Assembly (NCBI GenBank): GCA_003990745.1 | Contig: RBNI01000680.1 | Coordinates: 1 to 27,874 of the forward strand | Origin: Jimgerdemannia flammicorona | Taxonomy: Eukaryota; Mucoromycota; Endogonomycetes; Endogonales; Endogonaceae | DNA: 27,874 nucleotides | Direction of reading: 5' to 3' | In this document: piece by piece, positions 1 to 8,808 of the stretch | Layout of the letters: each line of letters opens with the position of its first letter | Numbering within the stretch: position 1 is the stretch's first letter | Position numbers and translations under genes: made by a program | The notes under the pieces: generated by a model | Database searches by the model: none | Told to the model about the DNA's origin: nothing | The model's input: the letters and a program-made list of their open reading frames with translations, nothing else

Positions 1-499
1 GTGGAAGATGTGGAGCTATCAGGGATGTTTGACTTGAAGCATCATCGGTACTGTGAACTGTTGAAGACTGATCTGTCGACATGTGTGTTTGCGTGTTTGC
101 GTGTGCATGTGTGTGTATTGTGTGTGTTGTGTTGTGGACACGTCCGGCATATGAGTCATGTGGAGGATTTGGATTGGAGGATTCGGTTGAAGGATTCGGA
201 TTCGGATTCGGATTGGAGGATTCAAATTGGAGGATTCGAATTGGAGGATTCGAATTGGAGGATTCAAATTGAGTGATTCGGATTGAGTGATTCGGATTGA
301 GTGATTCAGATTGAGTGATTCGGATTGAGTGATTCGGATTGGGGTGGTTCGGATGGGTGATTCGGATGGGGTGATTCGGATGGGGCGATTCGGATTAATC
401 CGAGTTGATTCGGATGGCTTCGGATTTGAGATTCAGATCAATCCGTCATGTGACGAATCGAATCCGGATTTGATTCGAATTGACTCGTTCGGAGCACTA
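1..499 (-). mobile_element. Right end of a hAT transposon (copy 1, continues off window)
   Basis: This is the same sequence as the right end of the complete hAT copy (about 9790-10288). Both run from a GACTTGAAGCATCATC-like segment through a GT-rich stretch and a 14-bp subterminal array to a terminus reading AGCACTA. Here the terminal base is 499 and it abuts the LTR of element A. The right LTR of element A (22437-22444, ATGATCTC) gives the empty site, so the expected 8-bp duplication is ATGATCTC at 500-507; its partner lies outside the window. No coding is visible in this part. Unlike copy 2 it retains many CpG dinucleotides. Confidence 0.85.
165..390. repeat. 14-bp subterminal tandem array of hAT copy 1
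   Basis: The unit GATTCGGATTGAGT repeats directly (275-288, 289-302, 303-316, 317-330), preceded by a GGATTCGAATTGGA variant of the same length and followed by GGGTGATTCGGATG variants. Subterminal repeats are commonly transposase-binding sites in hAT elements; that role is inferred. The small open frames crossing this array are artefacts of the repeat. Confidence 0.85.
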
Positions 500-766
500 A
501 TGATCTCTGTATAGTACAGTGATCTCCTTATATATGATAATCATATTTTCAAAAGTATATGATCTCTGGTAGAATGATTTTGGCAGATAACTTGATTTGG
601 TATAGATTCTTCTAAATCAGTAGCTGAGAATAGAGGATGGTACAGATTCTTCTACTTTGGCTCATTGGGAATAATACTCAGGTAGTGCAGGTTCTTCTTA
701 GACCAGGCTCACTAGAAATGGATAAATAACTCAAGTAGTAGATATTCAGATAACTCAGATGATGTG

Positions 767-870
767 GATTCTTTCTGAATCAGTTCTTTTGGAAATAATA
801 ACTGGCAGCAGATTCTTTCTGAATCAGTTCTTTTGCAAATAATAACTGACAGCAGATTCTTTCTGAATCA
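767..870. repeat. 44-bp tandem repeat inside the left LTR of element A
   Basis: Unit 1 is 767-810, unit 2 is 811-854, and a partial third copy follows. Each starts GATTCTTTCTGAATCAG and ends ACTGGCAGCA or ACTGACAGCA. The right LTR has only one full unit (22704-22747) plus the partial copy, so the LTRs differ by one unit. Confidence 0.85.
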
Positions 871-1323
871 GTGGCTTACTGGAAAAGATTCTCTTCTTGG
901 CAAAGTTGTATCAAAGACTGGCTTTGTTTATATAAATGAATTACTATAAAGTTGCATCTAGTAGACTGGCTTGTAGTAAAGTTCCTTAAAGCTCTCTGGA
1001 AATATGAATAACTTGGAATTGGCAGCTTATTCCTTAAGTGGCAGATTTCTCTTTAAAAGGCAGCAAAGTTCTTTCTTGAACTTTAGCAGCAAATCTTCAG
1101 GCTTATATGGCAAGCGAACCAAGGCTTGGTATCAGAAAGTGAACTGAAGTGAGAATAAGGAGACCAATACTCAATCTTTAGAGGCTTCTTTGATTTGTAC
1201 TTCAATTCAGACTGAGGTTTACTCACTTTTATCTCCAGAGTATTTTATATATTATGGTTGCTATCTGTTTGCTATCTGGATAATTATAAATTTAGTATCT
1301 CTGATAATGTTTAGGTATGTCCT

Positions 1324-1399
1324 CAGGATATAAGTATGTCTATAGGATATGAGTGTGTCTGCAAGATATAAGTATATCTACAGGATATGAGTGTATATA
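1324..1399. repeat. 19-bp tandem repeat, four units, in LTR of element A
   Basis: Units CAGGATATAAGTATGTCTA, TAGGATATGAGTGTGTCTG, CAAGATATAAGTATATCTA and CAGGATATGAGTGTATATA lie end to end. The right LTR has a related, slightly rearranged set at about 23217-23287. Confidence 0.8.
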
Positions 1400-1510
1400 A
1401 ATAACCCTGATTTAGTATTCTTGACTAATTATAAGTGTAGTGATCATAGGTAACTATACTATACTGAAAGTTCATATCATCTGGTTATATTATACTATTT
1501 GCTCATCATA

Positions 1511-1524
1511 TCAGCCCCTACTGA
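1511..1524 (-). other. Polypurine tract of element A
   Basis: On the minus strand AGTAGGGGCTGA lies immediately before the 3' LTR start at 1510, the position of the plus-strand primer in LTR retrotransposons. It is purine-rich with two pyrimidine interruptions. Confidence 0.6.
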
Positions 1525-2224
1525 AGAATTGTCTACCTCAGACTATTCTTTAGTCATTATCCCAATAAGTATATACAGCTTCTGTATCTATACCTGTCTC
1601 ACCACCTTCATTGTCTATACTATAGTCACTCTATTCTAGGGGCTCCTCTTCTTCTTCAGGGAATAGAACTTCAACCTGGTGGATGATACTGAGGTAGATG
1701 GGTAGAGTCATTCTTTGGAGATCATTTAGGAATAACTGGGCCTGGATCAGGACTGAAGGGTTCTATTTGTAGATTGTATATAGTATTTCTGCAGTAGTTT
1801 GTTCAGATCAGTAGTGTTGTGGACATAGATCAGGTCTAGGAGGAGAATATTTTGCAACTGTTCTCTAATTGTATAGTAGGCCTACAGCTGGTAGATCTGG
1901 AGTAGTCTCTTGGCCAAAGTGAGGTTTCTTGATAAACCCAGATTCTTTGAAGATATGTTCCATTGAGTGCTTGAAACTGTGGCAGGGGAACTAGTAGGGC
2001 TTGGAGAGAACTGAGAATAAGAGTCTGGAGACAGTTGTCAATTCTCTGGTTCATAATATAAAGAGAGATATATCTTGAGATAATTGATATATACTGGTGT
2101 TCTGAGAGTTCATCTATCCATGCTTTTTTAAATAGATGCTAGTTCCTCTAATGTTGTATATAAGATAAGATCCTTCCTACTTGGGCTTCAGTTTGGTAGC
2201 AAAATTCATTTTAATCATACTTCT
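1525..2224 (-). pseudogene. C-terminal tail of element A polyprotein, after integrase
   Basis: Just after the integrase, frames broken by stops read TKLKPK..GSYLIYNIRGTS, the usual sequence downstream of the catalytic core in Ty3/gypsy integrases. Further on there is an acidic end including VLFPEEEEEPLE and NEGGETGIDTEAVY before the polypurine tract. No chromodomain signature (YLVKWKGY-like) was found, so this element either lacked one or has lost it. A 72-codon open piece at 1836-2054 belongs to this decayed tail. Confidence 0.6.
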
Positions 2225-3062
2225 CTAAACTAATACTTGATCTCTAATCCTGATCTTCTGATCCTTCTGCTTCTGGTTATAGTACCTCTTTTGTCTTTCC
2301 TGAGCTTTGATAATCTGAGTCTGGGCTTGATTACATAACTGTCCTGCCTTTTTGAGGAGATCTCCAAGATTCTCATAGTCAGCAGTTCTGGGTTTCTTGG
2401 CAAACATCATTTCGAATAGCTTTTGTTTAGTAGAGGCAGCAGGGGTATTCCAAATTTCCCATAAAATCTCAGATAAGTAGAGGTCTCAGTTGGTAGGATT
2501 AACTTGGGTAAGTTCTTTCTTAATAGTCTGGTTCATTATTTCTATCATACCATTGGTCTGAGGGTAGTATGATGTGATCTGTTTGAGGTAGATCTTGTGG
2601 ATTCAGACATAACTTGTAATTATATTATTGATAAATTCTATATCTCAGTTAGAGATAAGTTCTTCTGGGGATCTATATCTGAGTGTGAGTCTATAGAGGA
2701 GGTCTACAATAGTCAGAACATCTGTGATTTCTATTGAAAAAGCCTTAGACCACTTGGTCAGATATTCTACAAATACAAGAATGTATTTATTTCTTCTTAG
2801 TATAACTGGTAAGAGTCCAATTACATCTACTCTCTATCTCTGAAAGATTATAGTGGTACTTGGTAGTTCTTTCTTCCTTAGTACTTCTGGTAGATATTAT
2901 ATTTCTTGAGTATATCCCAAACTTATGTTCTGAGATTGGGCCAATATTGATATGTTGTTTACAACTTTTCTTCTATATTTGTCTGTCCTTGATGGGCTTT
3001 CTGATGTTCTTTTCAGATGAGGTCTTCTTGTGCCTTAATGGTCTGAGGAGCTTCCTTTAGAG
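2225..3062 (-). pseudogene. Integrase of element A (DDE core, decayed)
   Basis: Retroviral-type integrase inserts the cDNA into the genome. The N-terminal zinc module is recognisable as HQKAHQGQTNIEEKL followed by ILKKYNIYQKY, where both zinc-binding Cys of the HHCC pattern now read Tyr. The core shows EYLTKWSKAFSI, PEELISN-stop-DIEF (usually SDRD) and YYPQTNGMIEIMNQT with the catalytic Glu retained. The last 61 codons (2225-2410) are open and read through NQAQTQIIKAQERQKRYYNQ to IRDQVLV. The in-frame stops at 2645-2647 and nearby are TGA where the family has Arg, consistent with CGA to TGA. Confidence 0.88.
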
Positions 3063-3095
3063 TATAGTTTCTTGGGACACCCTTCTTCTAGTTCA

Positions 3096-3562
3096 TTAGA
3101 ACTGATGAGAGAGTACATCAATATTGTTGTGAGCTCTCTCTACTTTGTAGATAATAGTGATTTTGTAATCCTGAAGGATAAGGATCCAGTGGGCTAGGAT
3201 TCCAGTAGGTTTCTTATAGTTGAATAGCTATTTGAGGGCTGCATGGTCTGTGATCAGAGTAAACCTTTTTCCAATAAGATAATGCTTGAATAGAGTGATT
3301 GCCTATATGACTACAAGGCATTCCAATTTGGTACTACTATAGTTTATCTGCTGCTGATTGATAGCTCAGCTTATATAAGCTATCATATAGTACTGTTGGT
3401 TAGGTCCTTCTTGGACTAGAACTGCTCTCAGGCTATCTTTGGAAATATCTGTATATAAGACGAATGGCTTCTGTAGATTGGAGCAGACAAGGATTGATAC
3501 TGTGGTCATATAGTACTTGAGTTCCTTGAAGGCTAGTTTTTGTGATTCTGTCCATTTATAAG
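3096..3562 (-). pseudogene. RNase H of element A (separated from RT by hAT copy 2)
   Basis: RNase H degrades the RNA strand during reverse transcription. Visible are KWTESQKLAFKELK, KPFVLYTDISKDSL..AVL (first catalytic Asp), YIS-stop-AIN, INYSSTKLECLVVI with the Glu, and TLITDHAALK with the next Asp. The TGA in YIS-stop-AI stands where the family has Arg. The reading begins abruptly at the target duplication 3555-3562; the preceding codons (LLKKEVAYK) continue at 10297, 6.7 kb away beyond the hAT insertion. Confidence 0.9.
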
Positions 3563-3724
3563 TAGTGCTCCAAATGGATGGAGTTGATCCAGATGAGATT
3601 TAATTCAGATTTATCATATGATAGATTTGAATCAACTCAGATTGGTCTCATGATCTGATCCAGATTGATCTAGATTGATCTATCCAGATTGATTTATTCA
3701 GATTGATCCATCCAGATTGAAATC
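3563..3724. repeat. Left terminal inverted repeat and subterminal repeats of hAT copy 2
   Basis: The first 14 bases match the inverted right end at 13 positions. Beyond it, CAGATTGATCYATC-type units repeat from about 3660 to 3718, matching the GATTCAGATTGAGT array at the other end. Confidence 0.8.
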
Positions 3725-3935
3725 TTTGGTGACATCATCCTTTCTTTTATTCATTTTGCTCTTATTTTTTTTTCCTACTACACTTTGGTGACATCACCCT
3801 TTCCTTTTGTTCCCTCTTTTTCTTTTGTTCTTTTCTTTATTTTTTTTCTTTGTTCTTTCCTGCTGTATCATGAGCAAACAAAACAGCAGCCCTTAATTTG
3901 TATGTTGGTCTAGTCTACTCATTTTTTACCCTATA
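3725..3935. other. Pyrimidine-rich non-coding stretch
   Basis: T/C-rich on the plus strand, with two imperfect copies of a TTTGGTGACATCA(T/C)CCTTTC segment (about 3724 and 3784). No gene seen. Confidence 0.5.
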
Positions 3936-4205
3936 ATGATTGTCAAAAGAGAGAGTATTCAAGGTAGAAACACACACTCTGCTGATAATGTTAGATTCTT
4001 TCTCATATGGATAGCACATAAGCTGCTCATTGAGAGCCAAAGGGGTGATGGCAGTGGCAATGGCAGTGGTGATGGCAATGGCAGTGGTAATAGTGGTAGT
4101 AATGATGAGAATGAGAGAGAATTCTGGCAACAACTCATAGTAGCCCTTCAGACCTCAGAATTCACAGACCTCACAGCTATATATATGGTAGCCTTTTTAG
4201 AGTAG
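3936..4205 (+). CDS. Unidentified small ORF with a Gly/Ser/Asn/Asp-rich repeat
   Basis: An 89-codon frame starting ATG. Residues about 36-55 are a low-complexity GDGSGNGSGDGNGSGN tract made by a GGCAGTGGTGATGGCAATGG-type DNA repeat; on either side are more ordinary residues (FLIWIAHKLL, EFWQQLIVALQ). It ends at TAG next to LTAIYMVAFLE. It lies within the hAT element, opposite to the transposase. It may be an exon of a captured gene or a chance frame; no family is recognised. Confidence 0.25.
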   Translation: MIVKRESIQGRNTHSADNVRFFLIWIAHKLLIESQRGDGSGNGSGDGNGSGNSGSNDENEREFWQQLIVALQTSEFTDLTAIYMVAFLE

Positions 4206-4629
4206 TTAATAGTAGATATAGATTGCTCACTCAGCCACCACTTGTTTACTTGTATTTATTTAAATTTCTCCAGTACAACTCAATTCACCTCATACTTTTC
4301 TTAGGGTCCATAGCTCTATGGCAAGATCTGCTGACTTTATTTGCAACATCTAGTTAAGATGAAGAAAGGCTGGTAGATATTACAAGGTATGCCTTTAGTG
4401 GCTGAGCTGTTGAGTCAATATATTGTGTGGTGAAGGTCTCAAAAGGAACAGAAGTAAGCCTTTGTGAGCAATCTTGTGCAACTCATGCAACTTATACAAC
4501 TTGTCAGCATGCAACTCATCAGCATGCAGCTCACTCACTCACTCACTTATACTCTTTTTCTGAAATACCCATCTCCATATTTTATTTAATTTCATTTTTT
4601 ATATGATCTTTCTCTAAAAAACACCCACA
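4206..4629. other. No gene seen; short ATGCAACTC repeats
   Basis: Stops occur in all frames. Around 4475-4545 GCATGCAACTCATCAGCATGCAGCTCACTCACTC-like short repeats appear, related to the array that follows. Confidence 0.4.
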
Positions 4630-4760
4630 TCCATATGCAACTTATTCATATGCAACTCACCTGCATACAATCCATCTGCATGCAACCCATCTACATACAA
4701 CTCATCTGCATGCAACTCATCCACATGCAACTCATCCACATACAATCTGTCTACATACTT
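4630..4760. repeat. 15-bp minisatellite encoding pentapeptide repeats
   Basis: Eight to nine units of CATATGCAACTCATC and close variants. Because the period is 15, the plus-strand frame from 4635 reads repeated five-residue blocks such as MQLIH, MQLTC, IQSIC, MQPIY and IQLIC. A biological role for the peptide is not supported. Confidence 0.85.
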
Positions 4761-4769
4761 ATCTCAGTC

Positions 4770-5131
4770 CCTCAGATCAGGACTCAGTCCTATTGGAAAG
4801 GAGAGTTCAAAGTTACCCAAGTTCAACCATATCTGGCATCTGATCAAATAGAGAAATTTGAGGGCAAGATGTTCAGCATAAGCAGTATCAGTATTGTCAT
4901 CAAGGCTTAGAGGTCTACATTTGAATCAGAGCCAATAATTCTCAACCAAGAGGTCTATTGACCAGTAAGAGTAATCAATGATGAAGAGAACCATATCATT
5001 ATTAATGAATATAGAGAGGTGGTTGCAATGGTGGTAAGAAATCTCTACAGTGATAAGCTTTACTACCATATCAACGAGATTTGTAAGGATTATATCAAAT
5101 ATCAGATGGTAGGAAAGAGGGGGTGAAAAAA
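4770..5131 (+). pseudogene. Unidentified plus-strand coding remnant (part 1)
   Basis: The frame after the minisatellite continues QIRTQSYWKGEFKV..LASDQIEKFEGK and after stops reads RSTFESEPIILNQEVY, VRVINDEENHIIINEYREV and LYYHINEICKDYIKYQMVGK. The residue mix looks coding rather than random, and the stops can be explained by C-to-T changes. I recognise no family. It lies on the strand opposite to the transposase, so it could be cargo of the hAT element or an older nested sequence. Confidence 0.35.
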
Positions 5132-5352
5132 GCAAGAAGGGGGGGTTTGGATAGGAATTGGATATATTATAACACTGGTGAAGAGTGGGTTCCAGAGTTC
5201 CAAAATCCTCCACACTCATTTCCCTTTTTTTTACTCCTTTTCAGATAAATCACACTCTTCACTAATATACTCTTTTTAATACAATTCCAGAGATATACAA
5301 GATTCAATACCCCTACTAGAACTTTAAAAGTATTGTCAGAGAGTAAACTGTA

Positions 5353-5487
5353 TATGAGTATGACATAGTCTATATGGTGATGGCAGCTATGATCTGAGAT
5401 TCTTTGAGCAGATTGGTAGAGCATATAGTAGGCCAGCTTGATAGTGATTCTGGCACAGCTGTACATATATTCTTGACTGCTGTATGA
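5353..5487 (+). pseudogene. Unidentified plus-strand coding remnant (part 2)
   Basis: One frame reads YEYDIVYMVMAAMI-stop-DSLSRLVEHIVGQLD and then SDSGTAVHIFLTAV up to a TGA. It is amphipathic and helix-like in appearance. The stops are TGA, as in the retrotransposon pseudogenes. It may belong to the same unknown gene as the neighbouring remnants. Function unknown. Confidence 0.35.
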
Positions 5488-5840
5488 GGTAAAGAGCTCT
5501 GCTTTTTTTGGGTGCTGCAGCCCAGGGAGTTTCTGTGGCCCAGGGGGTTTCTGCCCCCCCATATGCAAAAAGGACTAACCAGTTGTTATCTATTTTGGCA
5601 GATTTCTAAGCCAGGGCTCCCAGGGCTGGATCAAGGGCAGGCATCCACTAGCATAGCCTGGTAGTATGAGGTCCTGGACCAAGGGTTCACCCAACTATAT
5701 ACTTATATTATATCAGGATATATCAGGTATAATGTTTCTCTACCCACACACATAGACAATAATATCACCCCAGTAATATTTTATATCCCAGAAAGGAAGG
5801 GTCCAATCTGAGAGAATAGTAGCAGAGTCTGGTATGACCT
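5488..5840 (+). other. Mixed region, possible further remnant of the unknown gene
   Basis: GC-richer than the surroundings, with a CTGCAGCCCAGGGAGTTTCTG / GTGGCCCAGGGGGTTTCTG short tandem repeat at about 5514-5555. From about 5750 a frame reads DNNITPVIFYIPERKGPI before a TGA. No clear gene boundary could be set. Confidence 0.3.
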
Positions 5841-5913
5841 CATGATTTTGGAGTCCCGTTTGCAGCCAACATGGCTATCCTATTCCAACCATATGACCAT
5901 TACAGCACTGTTG

Positions 5914-5947
<34 letters not shown>

Positions 5948-6275
5948 GTCACTTAGACTCCAACATTTATTACCAGTCTATTTATAAATTTACAGTATTT
6001 CCTCCCACTACCCGATCCCCATAGGGGAACCTCTCTCTACTCTCTCTCGAACAAAGACCACTTTCTCACCCACTACTCCCACTCTTCCCCCACTCTGCCT
6101 ACAGATTTTCTCTATCAATTGATACCTCTGACCACCCTGCAACCCCCAACCAAGCCACCAGCCTGTCAAGGTATCTCATGGCACTGTTGCCTTCAAGGAG
6201 AGCTTAGACACAACAGTCATCACACTCATAACAGATAATAGGCTCATCAAGGCCTGGGACCAGCAGGTGGAGTAG
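5841..6275 (+). pseudogene. Unidentified coding remnant interrupted by the SINE-like insertion
   Basis: Before the insertion the frame reads HDFGVPFAANMAILFQPYDH and YSTV. After removing 5915-6190 (the insertion plus one duplicate of its target) it continues AFKESLDTTVITLITDN and then RLIKAWDQQVE to a TAG at 6273-6275. A continuous sensible frame across the reconstructed junction argues that this was a real coding exon before the insertion. No family is recognised. It probably joins the upstream remnants. Confidence 0.45.
5915..6180 (-). mobile_element. SINE-like poly(A)-tailed retroposon with 10-bp target duplication
   Basis: A run of 30 T (5915-5944) is the poly(A) tail of a minus-strand element with a 236-bp body (5945-6180). 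It is flanked by perfect direct repeats GCACTGTTGC (5905-5914 and 6181-6190). Size, tail and duplication fit a SINE or a short 5'-truncated LINE. On the minus strand a TGGCTTGGTTGG segment resembles a pol III A box, and TGTTCGAGAG (about 6044-6053) weakly resembles a B box, but they are about 100 bp apart, so a tRNA origin is uncertain. CpG is retained. Confidence 0.8.
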
Positions 6276-6276
6276 T

Positions 6277-6383
6277 TTTTGTGAGAGTTAGACAATCTTT
6301 TGTGAGGATTAGGCAATCTTTTGTGAGAGTTAGGCTGTCATTTTGTACAGGTTGGGCAGTCTTTTGTGAGGGGTTGGATCAGG
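6277..6383. repeat. 21-22-bp tandem array, five units
   Basis: TTTTGTGAGAGTTAGACAATC, TTTTGTGAGGATTAGGCAATC and three further variants lie end to end (6277, 6298, 6319, 6341, 6362). Confidence 0.85.
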
Positions 6384-6540
6384 CACCTCTTCTGTAGCAC
6401 TAGTTTAGCCATTATGCAGGACTCTATCAGTCTCTTGACCCTGCTCTATAGTGCTGCTGGTGCAGTGCTATGGTGTAGGACCAGGGTGTCTATGGGATCT
6501 GAACTAGTGACAGGGCCCAAATCTGTAGTGGACTTTGACC

Positions 6541-6660
6541 ACTGGAAGCACCCTTTGACCACCAGAAATGCCCTCCGACTGCCAGAAGTACCCTCTAACT
6601 GCTAGAAGTACCCTCTAATTACCAGAAACACCCTCTGACTACTAGAAGTACCCTCTGACC
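6541..6660. repeat. 20-bp tandem array, six units
   Basis: Exactly six 20-bp units, variants of RCYAGAAGTACCCTCTRACT, starting at 6541, 6561, 6581, 6601, 6621 and 6641. Confidence 0.88.
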
Positions 6661-6679
6661 CAGACTCCTTAGTGGCTTG

Positions 6680-7150
6680 AGGCTGCCCCTATACTGCTGG
6701 TAGAGAGCTGCAAATTTTGTATACTCCCTCTACCTGCTCTGCCTATCCCAGATACATACTTGCAACTTGGAGCTGCCCCTTGCTACCAACAGAGGGCTGC
6801 AAATTTTGCATACTCTCTCTGCCAACCTCATGTCCACTAACCCTGCCAACTGACTCCATTCACTGACCTGGGTACTGATAGCTTGGGACTGCCTCTCACT
6901 GCTAGTAGAGGGCTGCAAATTTTGCATGCTCCCTCTACCTACCCCCCCTCCACCAACCCCCCCAACCTGGACACTTGTGGCTTGGGGCTGCTCCTTGCTG
7001 CCAGCAGAGGACTGCAAATTTTGTGTGCTCCCTCCACTGACCCCGTGCCCACCCACTAACCTGCCCACTGACCTGGGCACTGATAGCTTGGAGCTGCCCT
7101 TTGCTGCTGATGGAGGGCTGCAAATTTTGTACACTCCCTCTGCTGCCACT
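6680..7150. repeat. About 80-125-bp long-period tandem array, five units
   Basis: The core GGGCTGCAAATTTTGCATRCTCCCTCTRCC recurs near 6704, 6785, 6908, 7009 and 7112, each preceded by a TAGCTTGGRGCTGCC-like segment. Long open frames on both strands here arise from the repeat. It lies just beyond the 3' end of the hAT transposase. Confidence 0.82.
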
Positions 7151-8387
7151 GCCAATCCCACTGACTACTACCCCACTTGGGCTGCAAACTCTGGGCTGAG
7201 TCCTCAGGTTTTTTTTCTCTTTTTATTATTTTTAAAAGGTATTAAATATTCTACAAGGCCAACTAACTTATCTGCAAACCCCCAGGACCCACTGAATTTT
7301 AGCAGCCTGAGCCCCACCAAGACTTCAGATATATATATACTTGGATTATCTCAGCATTCAGCACACACCTCTTTGGGGCAACAAGGTCCACCCCATCTGA
7401 GAATACCCACTTGATGAGAGTGCTGGAGGCAGGAATTGCCAGGTAGTTCTGAGCTATACTATACAGACTGGGGAAGTCTGTTTGATGCAGCTGTACACTC
7501 TGGTAGATAGAGCAGTGATTAGATTAGTGGGTTAAATTGATCCAACACCCATCTGATAATCCACCTTCCACCAGTTGAGTACCTCTGTGCCCTCCAGCAG
7601 GATCATACAGTTGCTAGTAAGGTAAATGGTAAGTTTATCTATTGACAGCAGCTCTTCTACTGACAGCTCCCTCTTTCTCTTTCTGCTGAAGTAAATGTAG
7701 GACAGAAGGGATCTCTTGGCATATTTGTCCAGACTTTGGCCATAGTTTTTCTAGTACACTTTGATTATGGCCTGCTTGGTTCTCTCAATGAAGTGCTGCT
7801 CCCAGCCCTAATCTTTATGGTATTGTAACTTTAAGTATAGGTCCAGCACTGTTTGAAGAAAAGAGTGTGAGTTTTTGCAGGGATTTCTCTGTTTTGGAAG
7901 AGGCAACAGCCACATGCCAACATTAATATATCTGTACTGATTGAGTATACAGTAGTATCTGTTTTGGAGTAGTATTTTCTGAGCTTGCTTAGAGCAACCT
8001 CTATGGTATCTCTCTGATCTGGGCTTAATATAAATCACTGCAACCCTCTAGCCTATCCTTAAGCTTGTCCTCTAGCCAGTCAATCAGAAGGTTGTATACT
8101 GATATTACAGAGCTTATTATCAGGGTTGTTTGTTTGACTATATTCTTTATACAATCGTTAAAACACTAGCAGTTATATGTAGTGAGATATTATATTATAT
8201 AGAGATAGACAAAATGAGTGTAGAGTCAGAGTAATCACCACTTACTTCCAAAACTCTGACAACATTCCTAAGTACATCTCACTCACTTTCACCTAGAGCC
8301 TTGCCTCATATTTCCTTATCAGCAGCCACTTTTGAATCTATTGGCTTTTTTTGTTTTTTGTTTTTTAAAAAATAAATCTTCAATTAT

Positions 8388-8433
8388 CTGAAACAAGTTG
8401 CTTCAGCCAACCAAAGAAAAAAAGAATACATAC
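8388..8433 (-). other. Probable 46-bp intron in hAT transposase
   Basis: On the minus strand GTATGTATTC opens directly after the conserved block ending LEFAM, and TTGTTTCAG closes it, with GGCTGAAG as a possible branch site. A TT-rich, GT-AG intron of this size fits fungal introns. Confidence 0.5.
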
Positions 8434-8808
8434 CATAGCAAACTCCAGTGTGTACTGGATCATTACAAATGTTGAGTTCCAATATATACAGACATCCAAT
8501 ATAAGCTCTTTTGGAGCTAAACTGATTGCTCTATACTGTACAGCAAATTTGTCTCATCATTGTGGAGATGATCGGACTGATACAATCAGTTTGCACAGCT
8601 TGGAAATTATACTCAGGGCCCCTCCTCTCTCAGATATTTTGTCTACATATGTAAGATAGTCCTGAACAGCAAGATTCAGTATGTGGGCCTGGCATTATAT
8701 ACAGCAGCTTTCTATACTAAAGGTCATATTTTCCTGTTTGAGGCTGGCTGCTAAAACTTGGAAAAATATTGAGTGGTTTGTAGTATTATCTGTTATAATA
8801 GCCAAAAT

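Larger units (their letters stand above)
500..1510 (-). repeat. Element A 3' LTR (left copy, truncated by hAT copy 1)
   Basis: It aligns along its whole length with 22437-23401; examples are the shared GATTTTGGCAGATAACTTGATTTGG near 575 and TGAGGTTTACTCACT near 1213. The differences seen are almost all transitions, apart from one extra 44-bp repeat unit here. On the minus strand this copy begins TATGATGAG at 1510, against TGTGATAAG in the right copy, so the canonical TG terminus has become TA. Confidence 0.9.

Noticed and set aside
19..276. Open frames of 63-91 codons at the left edge
   Set aside because: They read through the 14-bp and GT-rich repeats of the hAT end; the repeated DWRI/GGFELED peptides are products of the array.
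1525..2224. Chromodomain after element A integrase
   Set aside because: No YLVKWKGY-like or C-terminal helix pattern was found in any minus-strand frame.
6277..6660. CRISPR array
   Set aside because: The units are contiguous without unique spacers; these are ordinary eukaryotic tandem repeats.
6730..7414. Overlapping frames of 62-162 codons on both strands
   Set aside because: They lie in the long-period tandem array; open frames on both strands at once result from the repeat.
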